Positions 14,498 through 24,547 of a stretch of 36,826 bases of DNA are shown here, one piece after another. The position numbers were made by a program, and so were the translations under genes. The DNA comes from CAYRGC01 sp964423795 (lineage in GTDB: Bacteria > Patescibacteriota > Gracilibacteria > Peribacterales > Peribacteraceae), in contig CAYRGC010000012.1 in the NCBI GenBank assembly GCA_964423795.1, positions 1 to 36,826 on the forward strand. The letters are read 5' to 3'. Numbering within the stretch: position 1 is the stretch's first letter; every line of letters begins with the position of its first letter. The notes beneath the pieces are model-generated. The model was not told the origin of the DNA. It made no database searches and saw only the letters and a list, made by a program, of their open reading frames with translations.

Positions 14498-16906
14498 TCA
14501 ATTCCCCTTCTTTTTCACCGTCACGCGAATCGTCGTCGTCGAGTCATCCGTTGTTTTCGCCTCGAGCGTCCACGTCCCTTCGGCCGGTTTCCACCGCACC
14601 GCGTAGTCCGGTGCCGTTGCCGTACCGATCGGTTTCCCGTCGACGTACCACGTCACGCTCTCCGTTCCCGGGTCCGCCTGCGCCCGGAGCGTCACCGTTT
14701 CGCGCTCGTCCGGGATGAGCGGATCGAGCTCGAACATGTCGCCGTCGTGCGGCCAGGCGATCGCGAGGCCGCGCGTTCCGCCGACGTCCGCCGCGTTCGG
14801 GCAGAGGGGAGACGACCGCGTCGGCGCGGCGGGCCAGCCGTGCTGCGCGCCCCAGGAGCGCAGTTCCGCGGAGAAGGCCACGACCGTCTTCTCCTCCGTC
14901 AGGCCCGGGGGACAGGACGGTCCAGCGAGGAGCCCGTTGCGGCGATCCACGCGCACGGTCTTCCATAAGTCGTCTTCCTCTTGAGGCTCGGTACCGGAGA
15001 CGAAGTACTCGTTCACGCGCTCGCGGCAGGCCGGCGTGGGAAGCTTTCCCGAGAGGCGGCACACCTCGCGCTCGACGATGCCGGGCGGTTTCGGAAAGCC
15101 CGCGCGCGGCAGGCCCCGCGTCGCGGCGATGAGCACATCGTGCAGAATCGGCGCCGCGCCGGTGACGCCCGAGATGTCGCGCATGGGGGTGTTGTCGGGG
15201 TTTCCCACCCAGACGCCCACGATGCGTTCGGGCGTGAAGCCCATGGCCCAGTTGTCTCGTCCGTTGCGGGTCGTGCCGGTCTTCGCGCCGACGGGAAACG
15301 GAAAACTGAGCGGGCTGTTCAGGCCGAATTCGCGCATGCGCGCCTCGTCGTCGGAGAGGGCCGAGGCGATGAGCCAGGCGGCCTTCGGATCGAGCACGTT
15401 CTCGCCCGGCGCCACGGGGTCGTCCGCAAACACGCGCAGTCCCAGCGTGTCGCCCCCGCGCGCGAAGACGCCGTACGCGCGCGCGAGTTCCAGGAGCTTC
15501 ACTTCCGCGTCGCCGAGCGTGAGCGCGAGACCGTAGTGCTCGGGCGTGTCCGTGAGAGTCGTGATGCCGGCGGCCGCGAGGAACCGCAGCAGGCGCTCCA
15601 CGCCCACGCGCTCGAGAACCTTCACCGCCGCGATGTTGTACGAGTTCGCCAGCGCCTCGCGATAGCGGACGAGCCCGTGCTCCTCGTAGTCGTAGTTGCG
15701 GGGCGTGTAGGGATTCCCCTCCTCCGTGAAGTACCGGGTCTCGATGTCCGCCACCGTCGTCGCGAGCGTGTCGCCCCCGACGAGCGCCAGCGCGTACGTG
15801 AAGGGCTTGAGCGCGGAGCCGGGCTGACGGGGCGCTACCGCGACGTTCACGGCCCCGTCGTGCGCGGCGTCGAAGTAGTCCGCGCTGCCGACCATCGCGA
15901 GCAGGTCGCCCGTGCGCGCGTCGAGCACGACGACCGCCGCCGACGTCACGTTCTTCTCCTTCAGCTTCTCGAGCTTCCGGGCGACGATCCGTTCGGTTTC
16001 CCGCTGGAGGGAAAGGTCGAGCGTCGTCGCCACGACCGCGCCGGGAGCGAAGCGCCCGGGATCCCGCGCCTGGGCCCAGAAGACGAAGTGCGGCGCCTCG
16101 ATGGGCACGCGGTCCTCCGTGAGGCGCAGGGTCTCCTCCCGCGTCTCGTCCGCCTGCGCCGCGGTGAGGTCCCCCGCGTCGGCCATCGCGGAGAGCACGA
16201 TCCCCTGCCGTTTCTTCGCCAGATCCCACGAGCGGTACGGGTCGTACGCCGAGGGCGACTGCAGGAGTCCCGCGAGGAGCGTCTCCTCCGCGAGCGAGAG
16301 CTCCGAGAGGTTCTTGCCGAAGTACGTGCGCGCCGCGGAGGCCGCGCCGTACGCCTGGTGGCCGAAGTAGGCGCTGTTGAGGTAGCTCTCCAGGATCTCG
16401 CGCTTCGGGAGCGCGAGCTCGAGACGGACGGCGTCCCGCATCTCCGAGAGTTTCGTCGCGATTCCGCGCGGACGCGCTCCATGACGGATGCGTACCAACT
16501 GCTGCGTGATCGTGCTCGCGCCGGAGACCACGCGTCCGGCGGAGAGGTTCTGGACCAGCGCGCGCAGGAGCCCCACGGGGTCGATGCCCGGATGGAGGAA
16601 GAACCGGCGATCCTCGGTATCGAGCACCGCGCGCACGAACGACGCGGGCATCCGCTCGAGCGGGATCGGATCGCTGTCCCCCGCCCGCGGATTGCGCACC
16701 GCGTACAGGAGCGCGCCGTCGCGGTCGAGCAGGCGCGCCGGCTCCGCGTGCGGCGGGCGCACGAACGAGGCGGGCAGCGGCCAGAGAACGCTTCCCGCGA
16801 CCGAGAAGAAACAGGTTCCGGCGGCGATCACGGCGGCGCGACGCCAGGCGCGGGGGCGGAGAAACGCTCCGCCCCGCCGCCAAAGCGTCGTCGCATCGGG
16901 CGTCAT
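14498..16906 (-). CDS. pbpC: Penicillin-binding protein 1C
   Basis: Bifunctional class A-like PBP acting outside the membrane on peptidoglycan. The 802-residue protein has one N-terminal membrane segment (about 22-45), a GT51 transglycosylase domain with TEDRRFF (E98) and GASTITQQLVR, then a transpeptidase domain with SALK (S364, K367), SYN and KTGT (K542). The C-terminal part holds a PBP1C-type tail (BiPBP_C), including EREVCRLSGKLPTPAC. Its ATG overlaps the stop of the alpha-2-macroglobulin gene by four bases (ATGA), giving translational coupling. In other bacteria (E. coli yfhM-pbpC) the same two genes are paired, so this is the same functional unit: macroglobulin defence or surveillance plus cell-wall repair. 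Confidence 0.96.
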   Translation of the reverse strand: MTPDATTLWRRGGAFLRPRAWRRAAVIAAGTCFFSVAGSVLWPLPASFVRPPHAEPARLLDRDGALLYAVRNPRAGDSDPIPLERMPASFVRAVLDTEDRRFFLHPGIDPVGLLRALVQNLSAGRVVSGASTITQQLVRIRHGARPRGIATKLSEMRDAVRLELALPKREILESYLNSAYFGHQAYGAASAARTYFGKNLSELSLAEETLLAGLLQSPSAYDPYRSWDLAKKRQGIVLSAMADAGDLTAAQADETREETLRLTEDRVPIEAPHFVFWAQARDPGRFAPGAVVATTLDLSLQRETERIVARKLEKLKEKNVTSAAVVVLDARTGDLLAMVGSADYFDAAHDGAVNVAVAPRQPGSALKPFTYALALVGGDTLATTVADIETRYFTEEGNPYTPRNYDYEEHGLVRYREALANSYNIAAVKVLERVGVERLLRFLAAAGITTLTDTPEHYGLALTLGDAEVKLLELARAYGVFARGGDTLGLRVFADDPVAPGENVLDPKAAWLIASALSDDEARMREFGLNSPLSFPFPVGAKTGTTRNGRDNWAMGFTPERIVGVWVGNPDNTPMRDISGVTGAAPILHDVLIAATRGLPRAGFPKPPGIVEREVCRLSGKLPTPACRERVNEYFVSGTEPQEEDDLWKTVRVDRRNGLLAGPSCPPGLTEEKTVVAFSAELRSWGAQHGWPAAPTRSSPLCPNAADVGGTRGLAIAWPHDGDMFELDPLIPDERETVTLRAQADPGTESVTWYVDGKPIGTATAPDYAVRWKPAEGTWTLEAKTTDDSTTTIRVTVKKKGN

Positions 16907-19900
16907 TCGCTCACCGTGAAGATCGAACCCGCGGTCGCCCCGAAGTTCTCGGGGCGGTACATCTCCCAGATGCGCGCGGGGCGGGTCTGGAAGGTGCCCG
17001 GCGTCGTGGCGCGGGCGAAGTAGGTGTAACGGTAGGTGCCCGCCGGCAGCGTGTCCGCGAAGAGGAAGACGCGGTCGTCACGCAGCTCCTTATGGGTGAA
17101 GAACCAGAGATTGCCGTCGCTTTCCCACCAGGCCCGGCGCGCCTGGGCTCGCTCGGTATCGGCGGCGCCGCCGACCTGCGCGGAAGTCTGGAGCGAGGTG
17201 TCGATGGGTTCGAAGCCCGCCGGCAACGGGCTTTCCACGGCCACCGAGAAGCGCTGCTGCGGGACGGTCATCGTGAGCGTCACCGCGTACGTCTCGCCGA
17301 GCTTGGCGGTCGCGACCGATTCGCCCTCGCCGTCGCCCGAGAGCGGGCGCACTTCGCGCAGGATGCTGATGCCTTCCTCCTGCGGCTTGGTCGAGAGATG
17401 CGAGGGCACCACCGTGAAGAGCATGTCGTAGTAGAGCGTGCCCGTGCCGTCCTTGCCGATCGTGACGGCGTTGTCGCCTTCCTTGAGCTCGCCGAGGAGC
17501 AGGAGCAGATCGGCCTTGGTGAGCACGTTCGACTTGTCGAACTTCTGGGTCTTCTTCATCGCTCCGTTGATCTCGGCGCCCGCGGTGAAGTTGGCGTCGA
17601 GCTCGCCGGTCTTCCGGAGGTACTCCGTGAGGGCGAGAAGCGTCTCGGTGGTCGATTGCGTCGTGTCCCAGTGGCCGTCGCGGCGGTTCGTGAGCAGCCA
17701 GCGCGTGAGGTCCGGGATGAGGACGTCGTCGGTGCGGATGCGCAGCAGCGCGCGCAGCACGACGGCGGTCGCGCGTTCGTTGGTCTGCATGAGCGGGGCG
17801 TATGCCCATGTCCATTTCTCCTCCACGTGCGCGCCGCGTCCGTCCTTGATGACGAGCGAGTCGATCTCGTCCGCGAGCGTTCCGGCTGCCCGCGCGGCCG
17901 CCGCGGAGTTGCCCGCCTGAAGCGCCATCGCGAGCTGCGCCTTGGCGAAGACCGGAAGGGTCGCGCGGCGCTCGAACAGGTTCAGCGCGAGGTTCGCGTC
18001 GCCCTTGCCCATCTCCGCGAGGAGGAAGAGCACGTAAGCGCGCGTGGCGTCGTCGACCGAGCCGTCACCCGACCGCAGCGCGGCGCGCAGGTAGTCCTCC
18101 GCGCGGCGCATCACGTCGGCGTCGACGGCGTAGCCGCCGTCCCGGGCCGTCGAAAGCGCGTAGAGCACGTAGGCGGTGAGCGGCGCGTAGCTCTGCTGGC
18201 TTCCCTCCCAGTACCCGAAGCCGCCGTCGGCGCGCTGGAAGGAGTAGATGGTCTGGAGACCCTTGGTCACCTTCGCGTCGAGGGTCTGCTTGGGCACGAT
18301 CGAGAAAACGTCGAAGCCCTGGAGCCGCTTGAGCGCCACGCTCGGGAGGAAGGCGGAGGCCGTCTGCTCGGCGCAGCCGTACGGGAAGTCCGCCACGTGC
18401 TCGAGGCCGGCGGGCAGGTACGCCGCCAGGCTCGGGGACATCGTCACGAGCAGGCTGCCCGCGGTCCGGTCGGCGGCGGGCGGCACCGTCACGGTTTCCT
18501 TCGTCATCGCGTCGGTCTTGCCCCAGGTCGCGGTGGATTCCGGCGTGCCAGGCGCGTACGTCGGTATCGTCTCGACGATCTCGTCCTTGGCGCCGTCGGT
18601 CTCCGCGCGCATGCGGAGGGCGAGGCCCTTTCCGCTCGCGTCGTTGACGGTCACCGGGAAGGACACGGTCTGCTGCGCGTCCGGCGCGAGCGTGATCGTG
18701 CGCGTGGCCTGCATGCCGCTCGCGAGCGCAAAGCCGCTGCCGGAGAGCGTCACGGTGAAGTCCCGTTTCTCGGCGAGGAAGTTATGCACGATCGCCTTCA
18801 TTGTCATCGTGTCACCGACGACGGCGAAGCGCGGGCGCACGGGGCGCAGGATCACCTTCTTCGTCGCCACGACTTCCTTGTCCGTGGCGCCGAACTTGCT
18901 GTCCTTCGTGGCGGCCACGGCGAGCAGTTGCCAGGTCGTCAGGTTATCCGGGAGCGTGAAGGAGGCGGTCGCCTCTCCCTTCTCGTTCGTGACGATCTGC
19001 GGTTGCCACGTGGCGGTGTCGCGGAAGTTCTCGCGGATCCTGTCCTCCAGTCCGCCGCCTCCTCCCTTGGAGCCGGGCTTGAAGCGCTCGACGAGGTACT
19101 GGAGCATCGGCGCGGTGTACACGCCGAGGCCGTGTTGCGTATAGAACGTGGAGACCAGGTCGGGGCGCGCGTAGCCGGTGAGCGCGAGGACGCTCGCGTC
19201 GACCGCCGCGAAGGAGAGTTCCGCCTGCACGGGCTTGCCGTCGGCATCCGTCACGCGGAACGCGGTCGTGACTTTCTCGCCGGGGAGATAGCGTTCCTTG
19301 TCGGGCGTCATCTCCACCGTGAGCCGCTTGCGCTCGGTCTCGATCTTCAGCTGCGCGTAGCCGATCTTGAAGGCGGGCGCTCCCGTGTCGAGGCCGTTCT
19401 CGTCGAACGTCTCGCCGACGCGCGGCTTCACGATCACCACCGACACGTAGGCGTTCGGGATCAGGTCCTCGGTGATCGGGATCTCGATCGATTCGGCGTT
19501 GCTCTTCACGGGGATCACCTTGCGCGTCAGGACGTTCTCCCGCTCCACCGTCACGAGCGCGGAGACGCCCTCGCCCTGGAACGGCGACTTCACGAGGAGC
19601 TTCGCGGTGTCCCCCGCCTTGTACTCGGGCTTGTCCGCGAGCACGTCGACGCGGTCGCTGTTGGCGTGCGGCCAGTTCACGTAGGTGCTGGACCAGGCGT
19701 AGAGGCCGGTGCTGGCCTCGGTCGTGCGCCCGCTCTCGTCCGTGACAGTCGCCTTCACCACGTACTGACCGCCCTTGTCCACGGGGACGGCGGCGACGGT
19801 CTTGCCGTCCGCGCCGGTCGTCACGCTGAGCGTGCGGACGACCGCGTCCTGCGGATCGTTCTCGTAGTAGTACCCGCCGTCCACGTTCTTGCGGCGGATC

Positions 19901-22900
19901 GTGTTCCACGTTCTCGACGAGAGCGTGAGCGTGACGATCTTGCGCGGGAGGGGCTTGCCGTCCGTGCCGACGGTGATCACCTTCACCTTGGCCGAGGAGC
20001 CGGGCGTGACCACGTAATCCTCCATGCGCACGCCGACGTACGCCTGCGACTTGTGGACGATCACCGACGTGCGGTTGCTCACGGTCTGGTTGCTGGCATC
20101 CACCACGTCCGCCTCGATCGTGAGGATCTGCGACAGCTTTTTCTCGGCGATGCGCGCGGGCACGGTGATCGTGAGCTTGCCGGCTTCGTCCAACGTGCCG
20201 CGCCCCTCGGCGAAGACCTCCTGGTTCTGCGGGCAGTCCCACCAGCACCACGAGTCCTCGGAGGAGAACGCGTACCAGTCGTCCGTGACTTTGTTGAAGT
20301 AGTAGTCCTGCGTCTGGGCCCTCCACGTCACCGGGGCGCCCGCGAGCGGCGCGCCGAAGTAGTACGAACCGGCGAGGTCGACCGTCACCGTGTCGCCCGC
20401 CATCACCTCTTCGGCGCGCGGCGTCAGGTCCACCTTGTACTCGGGTTTGCGGTACGCGAGCACCTGGAACGACGCTCCGTACTGCTGGTCGGGACCGTCG
20501 CCCGTCGACACCATCACGTAGTAGGAGCCCAGTGCCGATTCCTTCGTGGTCGGGAACGTGAAGGCGAAGGTGCCGAACTCGGAGAAGGGCAGCTCGCGCC
20601 GGAGCACTTCCGTTCCCTCCGGGTTCTGGATGGTGACCGTCGCGACGCCCTTCGCGTCCGGCAGCTGGAGTTTGCCGTCCCAGTCCTTCCGTCGCACGAA
20701 GCCCTTGAGCGACACGGTGTCACCCGGTCGGTAGACCCCGCGGTCCGTCTGCACCCACGAGAGCGAGCGGAACGCCGGCGACTCGGCGGACTGAAAATCC
20801 CACCACATGTTGAAGTCGCCCGTGAGGACCGGGTCCGTCCACCGGCTGCTCACGAAGGAGAAATCGTATCCCTTCGTCGCCGTCACCCAAAACTCCGGCT
20901 GCCACGCGTTCGAGCCGGCCGAGAGCTTGTCGATCGGGATGCCGGTCTCGAGGAAGCCGCGGTCGTCGGTCTTGCCCGTCACGGGCGTGGAACCGTCGAG
21001 CGCGCGGAAGGCGACCTGCGCGCCGGCCACGGGCTTGCCCGTCTGCATGTCCACCGCCCAAAGAAGCGCCTTCTTTCCCGAGTATTTGAGGGTGAGCGCG
21101 GTGTTCGTGAGCGAGAAGTACTGCGTGAGCTGTCCCGGCTTCTTGTCCCAGGGCGTCACGAAACCCGGCGCCTTCACGGTGAGGGCGTAGATGCCTCCGT
21201 CGAGGGAGCTCGCGAGGAGGTCTTGAAGATCGACCGAGAGCGTCTCCCACTGGTTCTTCGCGTTCTTCGCCGGGAGTTTCCAATGCTTGTGCGTGGCGTA
21301 CCCCGAGAGGTCCGGGGCGAAATCCCACTGGTCGCCCTGCTGCTTGCGGAGCGCCAGGAACTGTTCGAGGGTGAGCTTCGCGAGGTCGACGTCGACGCTG
21401 CCGACGTTCACCGAGTGCAGGAGGTAGACGGGCGGCTTGCTCCGCTCGAAGACGCCGAAGTCCCCCTTGGAGTTGCCGATCGTCACCTGGGGATCCAGGT
21501 CGGGCGTCGTGAAGGACGACGTGAAGGGGGGCGTCGAGAGCGTCTGGCCGAAGACGTCCGCGGCCGTCGTGTTCACGGTGATCGCGTACTTCTGTCCGGG
21601 CTTGAGCGTCGGGTAGAGGGTCACGGCCTTGTTGCCTTCCCAGCCGTTGGGCTCGAAGGCGACGTCGTTCCACCCCTCCGGTTTCGGATCGAGCATCACC
21701 GCGCCGAGCAGCGATCCTGACGAGACGGGATTGCTGAAGCGGAGCGTGAGCGCGCCGTCGCGGTACTCGGTGCCGACGACCGTGAGAGGCCCCACAGTCG
21801 TGAACCGGCTGACGGCCTCCGCCTTGCTGCCGAGGCTTCCTCCGTTCAGCGCCTGCACGCCCGGCGTGACCCGCAGCGCGTACGCGGACGCGAAGGCGAG
21901 GGGCGTCGCCGGCGTCGCCACGATCGCGCTCCTGTCCTGGACCCAGTCGCCGCCTTCTTCCTGCCGCTTGCCGTAGGAGACGTTCTTCCAGTCGATCTTC
22001 TGCTTCACGCTGAGCCGGACGCTTCCCGTGCCCGACGAGCTGCCGCCCGACGCCTTCTCCGTCAGAAGGACGAGTTCCACGTGCTTCGCGGCGCTCTGCA
22101 GATCCACGTCGCCGCTGAAACGCACGGTGAGCGCAGTCGTCGGCCCGGCGGTATCCGCCTGATCCTCGGGCTCCATCGCGGTCACGCTCGGACGCACGGT
22201 CTCGAAGGACCACTTTTCCTCGCGCTCGGTCTTCTCGCCGTTCACCGTCGTGAGTCCGGCGGGCACCGTCACGGTGTAGAGCTCGGAAGGCACAAGCCCG
22301 GTCTCCGGGACGAACTCGGCCGCGTACGTGCTGAGCCAGCGCCATCGGCCGGCCGTGCGCGGCTCGATCGTCACCTTCTCCCATCCCGCGGGAGCGGCCG
22401 TGGTGCCGACCTGCGCGAGGGCGATCACCGGGCGGTCGAAGACGACGGTGATGCGCCTGTCGGTCGCGACGTCGGCGGCGTTCGGGCCGGGGATCTTCGC
22501 GGTGACGACGGGATTTCCCGTGATCTTGAAGCGGAATTCGAGAGACAGGTTGATCGGCTCCCCTTTCGCGGTCTTCGCCTCTTTTCCGAGGAAGAACGCG
22601 TAGGTGGCGTCGCGCTCGAGCGGCGACTCCGGCACGAAGAGCAGCGCGTTGCCGTCCCACTTCAAGGTGCCCTTGGTCCCGGCGGGCAGCGTCAGCGATT
22701 GCTCCACGCTCGCGTGATCCATCGGCTCCGGGAACTCCATGCGGAGCGGACCCGCCGCGCTCGCCGAGAGGACGGCGACGGGGTTCCACTGCGCGGGAAG
22801 CGAGCGGATCGCGGCGATCGCCGCCGCGGCGACGCCGAGACAGACGAAGAGGGCGATCGTGAGGAGGATCGACTTGCGTCGCGGAGACGCGCGCTTCGAG

Positions 22901-22911
22901 GCGGGAGTCAT
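16903..22911 (-). CDS. yfhM: Bacterial alpha-2-macroglobulin with thioester motif
   Basis: Large (2002 aa) envelope protein thought to trap proteases covalently. It starts with a basic stretch and one hydrophobic segment (about 15-35), probably a membrane anchor because no lipobox Cys follows. Then come Ig-like/Big_5-type domains (WNGNALLFVPESPLERDATYA-like text), macroglobulin MG domains with YRPGDTV, and the thioester motif CAEQ at PYGCAEQTAS (C1513-Q1516), followed by alpha-helical repeats of the thioester domain. It is in the Cys-thioester subclass. I start at ATG 22911; the open frame runs further upstream but crosses the promoter region and lacks coding character. TATCAT at 22939-22944 is a possible -10 box. 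pbpC follows with a 4-base overlap. Confidence 0.94.
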   Translation of the reverse strand: MTPASKRASPRRKSILLTIALFVCLGVAAAAIAAIRSLPAQWNPVAVLSASAAGPLRMEFPEPMDHASVEQSLTLPAGTKGTLKWDGNALLFVPESPLERDATYAFFLGKEAKTAKGEPINLSLEFRFKITGNPVVTAKIPGPNAADVATDRRITVVFDRPVIALAQVGTTAAPAGWEKVTIEPRTAGRWRWLSTYAAEFVPETGLVPSELYTVTVPAGLTTVNGEKTEREEKWSFETVRPSVTAMEPEDQADTAGPTTALTVRFSGDVDLQSAAKHVELVLLTEKASGGSSSGTGSVRLSVKQKIDWKNVSYGKRQEEGGDWVQDRSAIVATPATPLAFASAYALRVTPGVQALNGGSLGSKAEAVSRFTTVGPLTVVGTEYRDGALTLRFSNPVSSGSLLGAVMLDPKPEGWNDVAFEPNGWEGNKAVTLYPTLKPGQKYAITVNTTAADVFGQTLSTPPFTSSFTTPDLDPQVTIGNSKGDFGVFERSKPPVYLLHSVNVGSVDVDLAKLTLEQFLALRKQQGDQWDFAPDLSGYATHKHWKLPAKNAKNQWETLSVDLQDLLASSLDGGIYALTVKAPGFVTPWDKKPGQLTQYFSLTNTALTLKYSGKKALLWAVDMQTGKPVAGAQVAFRALDGSTPVTGKTDDRGFLETGIPIDKLSAGSNAWQPEFWVTATKGYDFSFVSSRWTDPVLTGDFNMWWDFQSAESPAFRSLSWVQTDRGVYRPGDTVSLKGFVRRKDWDGKLQLPDAKGVATVTIQNPEGTEVLRRELPFSEFGTFAFTFPTTKESALGSYYVMVSTGDGPDQQYGASFQVLAYRKPEYKVDLTPRAEEVMAGDTVTVDLAGSYYFGAPLAGAPVTWRAQTQDYYFNKVTDDWYAFSSEDSWCWWDCPQNQEVFAEGRGTLDEAGKLTITVPARIAEKKLSQILTIEADVVDASNQTVSNRTSVIVHKSQAYVGVRMEDYVVTPGSSAKVKVITVGTDGKPLPRKIVTLTLSSRTWNTIRRKNVDGGYYYENDPQDAVVRTLSVTTGADGKTVAAVPVDKGGQYVVKATVTDESGRTTEASTGLYAWSSTYVNWPHANSDRVDVLADKPEYKAGDTAKLLVKSPFQGEGVSALVTVERENVLTRKVIPVKSNAESIEIPITEDLIPNAYVSVVIVKPRVGETFDENGLDTGAPAFKIGYAQLKIETERKRLTVEMTPDKERYLPGEKVTTAFRVTDADGKPVQAELSFAAVDASVLALTGYARPDLVSTFYTQHGLGVYTAPMLQYLVERFKPGSKGGGGGLEDRIRENFRDTATWQPQIVTNEKGEATASFTLPDNLTTWQLLAVAATKDSKFGATDKEVVATKKVILRPVRPRFAVVGDTMTMKAIVHNFLAEKRDFTVTLSGSGFALASGMQATRTITLAPDAQQTVSFPVTVNDASGKGLALRMRAETDGAKDEIVETIPTYAPGTPESTATWGKTDAMTKETVTVPPAADRTAGSLLVTMSPSLAAYLPAGLEHVADFPYGCAEQTASAFLPSVALKRLQGFDVFSIVPKQTLDAKVTKGLQTIYSFQRADGGFGYWEGSQQSYAPLTAYVLYALSTARDGGYAVDADVMRRAEDYLRAALRSGDGSVDDATRAYVLFLLAEMGKGDANLALNLFERRATLPVFAKAQLAMALQAGNSAAAARAAGTLADEIDSLVIKDGRGAHVEEKWTWAYAPLMQTNERATAVVLRALLRIRTDDVLIPDLTRWLLTNRRDGHWDTTQSTTETLLALTEYLRKTGELDANFTAGAEINGAMKKTQKFDKSNVLTKADLLLLLGELKEGDNAVTIGKDGTGTLYYDMLFTVVPSHLSTKPQEEGISILREVRPLSGDGEGESVATAKLGETYAVTLTMTVPQQRFSVAVESPLPAGFEPIDTSLQTSAQVGGAADTERAQARRAWWESDGNLWFFTHKELRDDRVFLFADTLPAGTYRYTYFARATTPGTFQTRPARIWEMYRPENFGATAGSIFTVSE

Positions 22912-23064
22912 TGGAAAAGGGAAAGGGAGGAGGAGCCGATGATACGCCGGATGCTTCGTCGATGGAAAAGCGCCGCGGAGCCGTCTGCGGCGCGGTATCC
23001 GACCGTAAGAAACCGACCGAGCGGCCGTCTGCGGGAGATGTGAACGCACGATCATTCTTTTTCC

Positions 23065-23093
23065 TTGCATGTTGATCGAAATTTGACTATAAT
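23065..23093 (+). promoter_or_regulatory. Consensus promoter of the VanW gene, leaderless
   Basis: -35 TTGCAT (23065-23070), 17-base spacer, consensus -10 TATAAT (23088-23093), then seven A bases and ATG 23101. Transcription should start at or within one base of the start codon. It is the strongest-looking promoter in the envelope cluster. Confidence 0.85.
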
Positions 23094-23100
23094 AAAAAAA

Positions 23101-24441
23101 ATGTTCAAATATACAAAGAAAGTGACGGCGACCGGAGCGTTGTGTTTGGCGATCGCGACCGTCGGGGCCGTTCGTTTGCAGGCACAGGTCGACGATTCCG
23201 CGCTCCCCTCTTCGTCGAGCGCCCTTCGCCGCGCCGAGCGCATCGCCCGCCGCCTGGAGAAGTCCGGCCATGCGGCCGCGCCCGCCTCGGATCTCGTGAA
23301 GGCGGTGGAGTGGCAGCAGGCGCTCAACGGCCGCGCCGTCGATCTCGTCGTGCAATCCGATGACGGCAAGATCGCCGAGAGGTGGCAGCTGACGCTGCAG
23401 TCGTCCCCGCACTGGATCCGCGCGGCCGAATCGGACGGATCGTTCCGCTTCGCGATGGACCGCTCCGTCGTAGCCGCCGATCTCCGCGATCGCCTCGCGG
23501 CGATCGCCCCGGCTCCGGTGGACGCCACCGTGACCGCCGTCGCGCCCGACAAGCGCGGCGTGCTCCGCGCCACGGTGGAAGGAATCGCGCGAAGCGGGTA
23601 CGACGCGGACATAGACGCCGCCGCGACCGCCGTCGTGGACGCCTTCGAGCGCGGGGAGAAGGAAATCCAGCTTCCGCTTGCGCACCGCGACGGGAGGATC
23701 CTCAACGCGTCCGGGTACGCCTTCGGCGACCTTCGCCTTCTCTCGGTCGGGCACTCCGATTTCGCGGGGTCCGGCGCCGGGCGCAAGGTCAACGTCCGCA
23801 AGGCGCTCAACGACCATCTCGACGGCATCGTGATCCAACCCGACGAGTCGTTCTCCTTCAATGCCGTGCTCGGTCCCGTCACGCCGAGTAACGGCTGGGC
23901 CGACGCGCTGGTCATCTTCAACGGGAACGAGCTCCAACCCGCGCCGGGCGGCGGTATCTGCCAGGTGGCGACGACGCTGTTTCGCGCCGTGCTCCAGGGC
24001 GGGTTCCCCATCACCGCGCGCGCCAACCACAGTCTCTACGTCACTTACTATGAGAAGTACGGCGTCGGTCTCGACGCGACCGTCTTCCCCGGCAAGCAGG
24101 ACTTCCGGTTCATGAACGACACGGGCGCCCCCCTGCTCGTGCAGTCCTACAACGACGGCAACGAGGCCTTCGTGAACATCTACGGCGCCGCCGACGCGCG
24201 CCGCACGGTGCTCGAGGGGCCGTATTTCCAGTCGACCGAACCGAAGGGTCTCCTCGAGGAGGGAAAGCACCTGCGCGGAAACGAGATCGCCTGGGTCCAG
24301 CGCGTGCTACGCGGCGAGATCGAGGAGCGCCACGTCATCCTTTCCCGCTACAACGCGATCCCACGCTCCCTTCCCTCGAAGTATCCCGTGGCGTCCGTCG
24401 TCCTGCGCACCGTCGCGCTCACCACGGAAAGTGATCATTGA
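23101..24441 (+). CDS. VanW family protein, exported
   Basis: 446-residue exported protein with a signal peptide or N-terminal anchor (MFKYTKKVTATGALCLAIATVG). The C-terminal half is a VanW domain, recognisable by FSFNAVLGPVTPSNGWADA and PAPGGGICQVATTLFRAVLQGG followed by NHS. The N-terminal half resembles the peptidoglycan-binding-like region found ahead of VanW domains. The function of VanW is not established; the family is associated with vancomycin-resistance clusters and cell-wall loci. ATG 23101 is chosen over the upstream TTG 23065 because the latter lies inside the -35 box. It is divergent from the macroglobulin-PBP1C operon and next to dsbA-like and lipoprotein genes, so an envelope role is likely. 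Confidence 0.9.
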   Translation: MFKYTKKVTATGALCLAIATVGAVRLQAQVDDSALPSSSSALRRAERIARRLEKSGHAAAPASDLVKAVEWQQALNGRAVDLVVQSDDGKIAERWQLTLQSSPHWIRAAESDGSFRFAMDRSVVAADLRDRLAAIAPAPVDATVTAVAPDKRGVLRATVEGIARSGYDADIDAAATAVVDAFERGEKEIQLPLAHRDGRILNASGYAFGDLRLLSVGHSDFAGSGAGRKVNVRKALNDHLDGIVIQPDESFSFNAVLGPVTPSNGWADALVIFNGNELQPAPGGGICQVATTLFRAVLQGGFPITARANHSLYVTYYEKYGVGLDATVFPGKQDFRFMNDTGAPLLVQSYNDGNEAFVNIYGAADARRTVLEGPYFQSTEPKGLLEEGKHLRGNEIAWVQRVLRGEIEERHVILSRYNAIPRSLPSKYPVASVVLRTVALTTESDH

Positions 24442-24547
24442 TTTCTCCGGAATTCGCCAGGAGAGTCAAATCGTATTCGCGCAGTCGTCTTTGGCCCTCG
24501 GGTAGGATACGGGCGTTTTTCCCGCAGCCCCTTTCCCCACTTTCGTC

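Noticed and set aside
14981..17023. Long plus-strand open frame opposite pbpC
   Set aside because: Antisense shadow: the minus strand encodes an unmistakable PBP1C with SxxK, SYN and KTGT motifs.
17092..21720. Open frame of more than 1500 codons on the plus strand
   Set aside because: It lies antisense within the macroglobulin gene, is Arg/His/Val-rich with no domain, and reflects GC-skewed codon positions of the real minus-strand gene.
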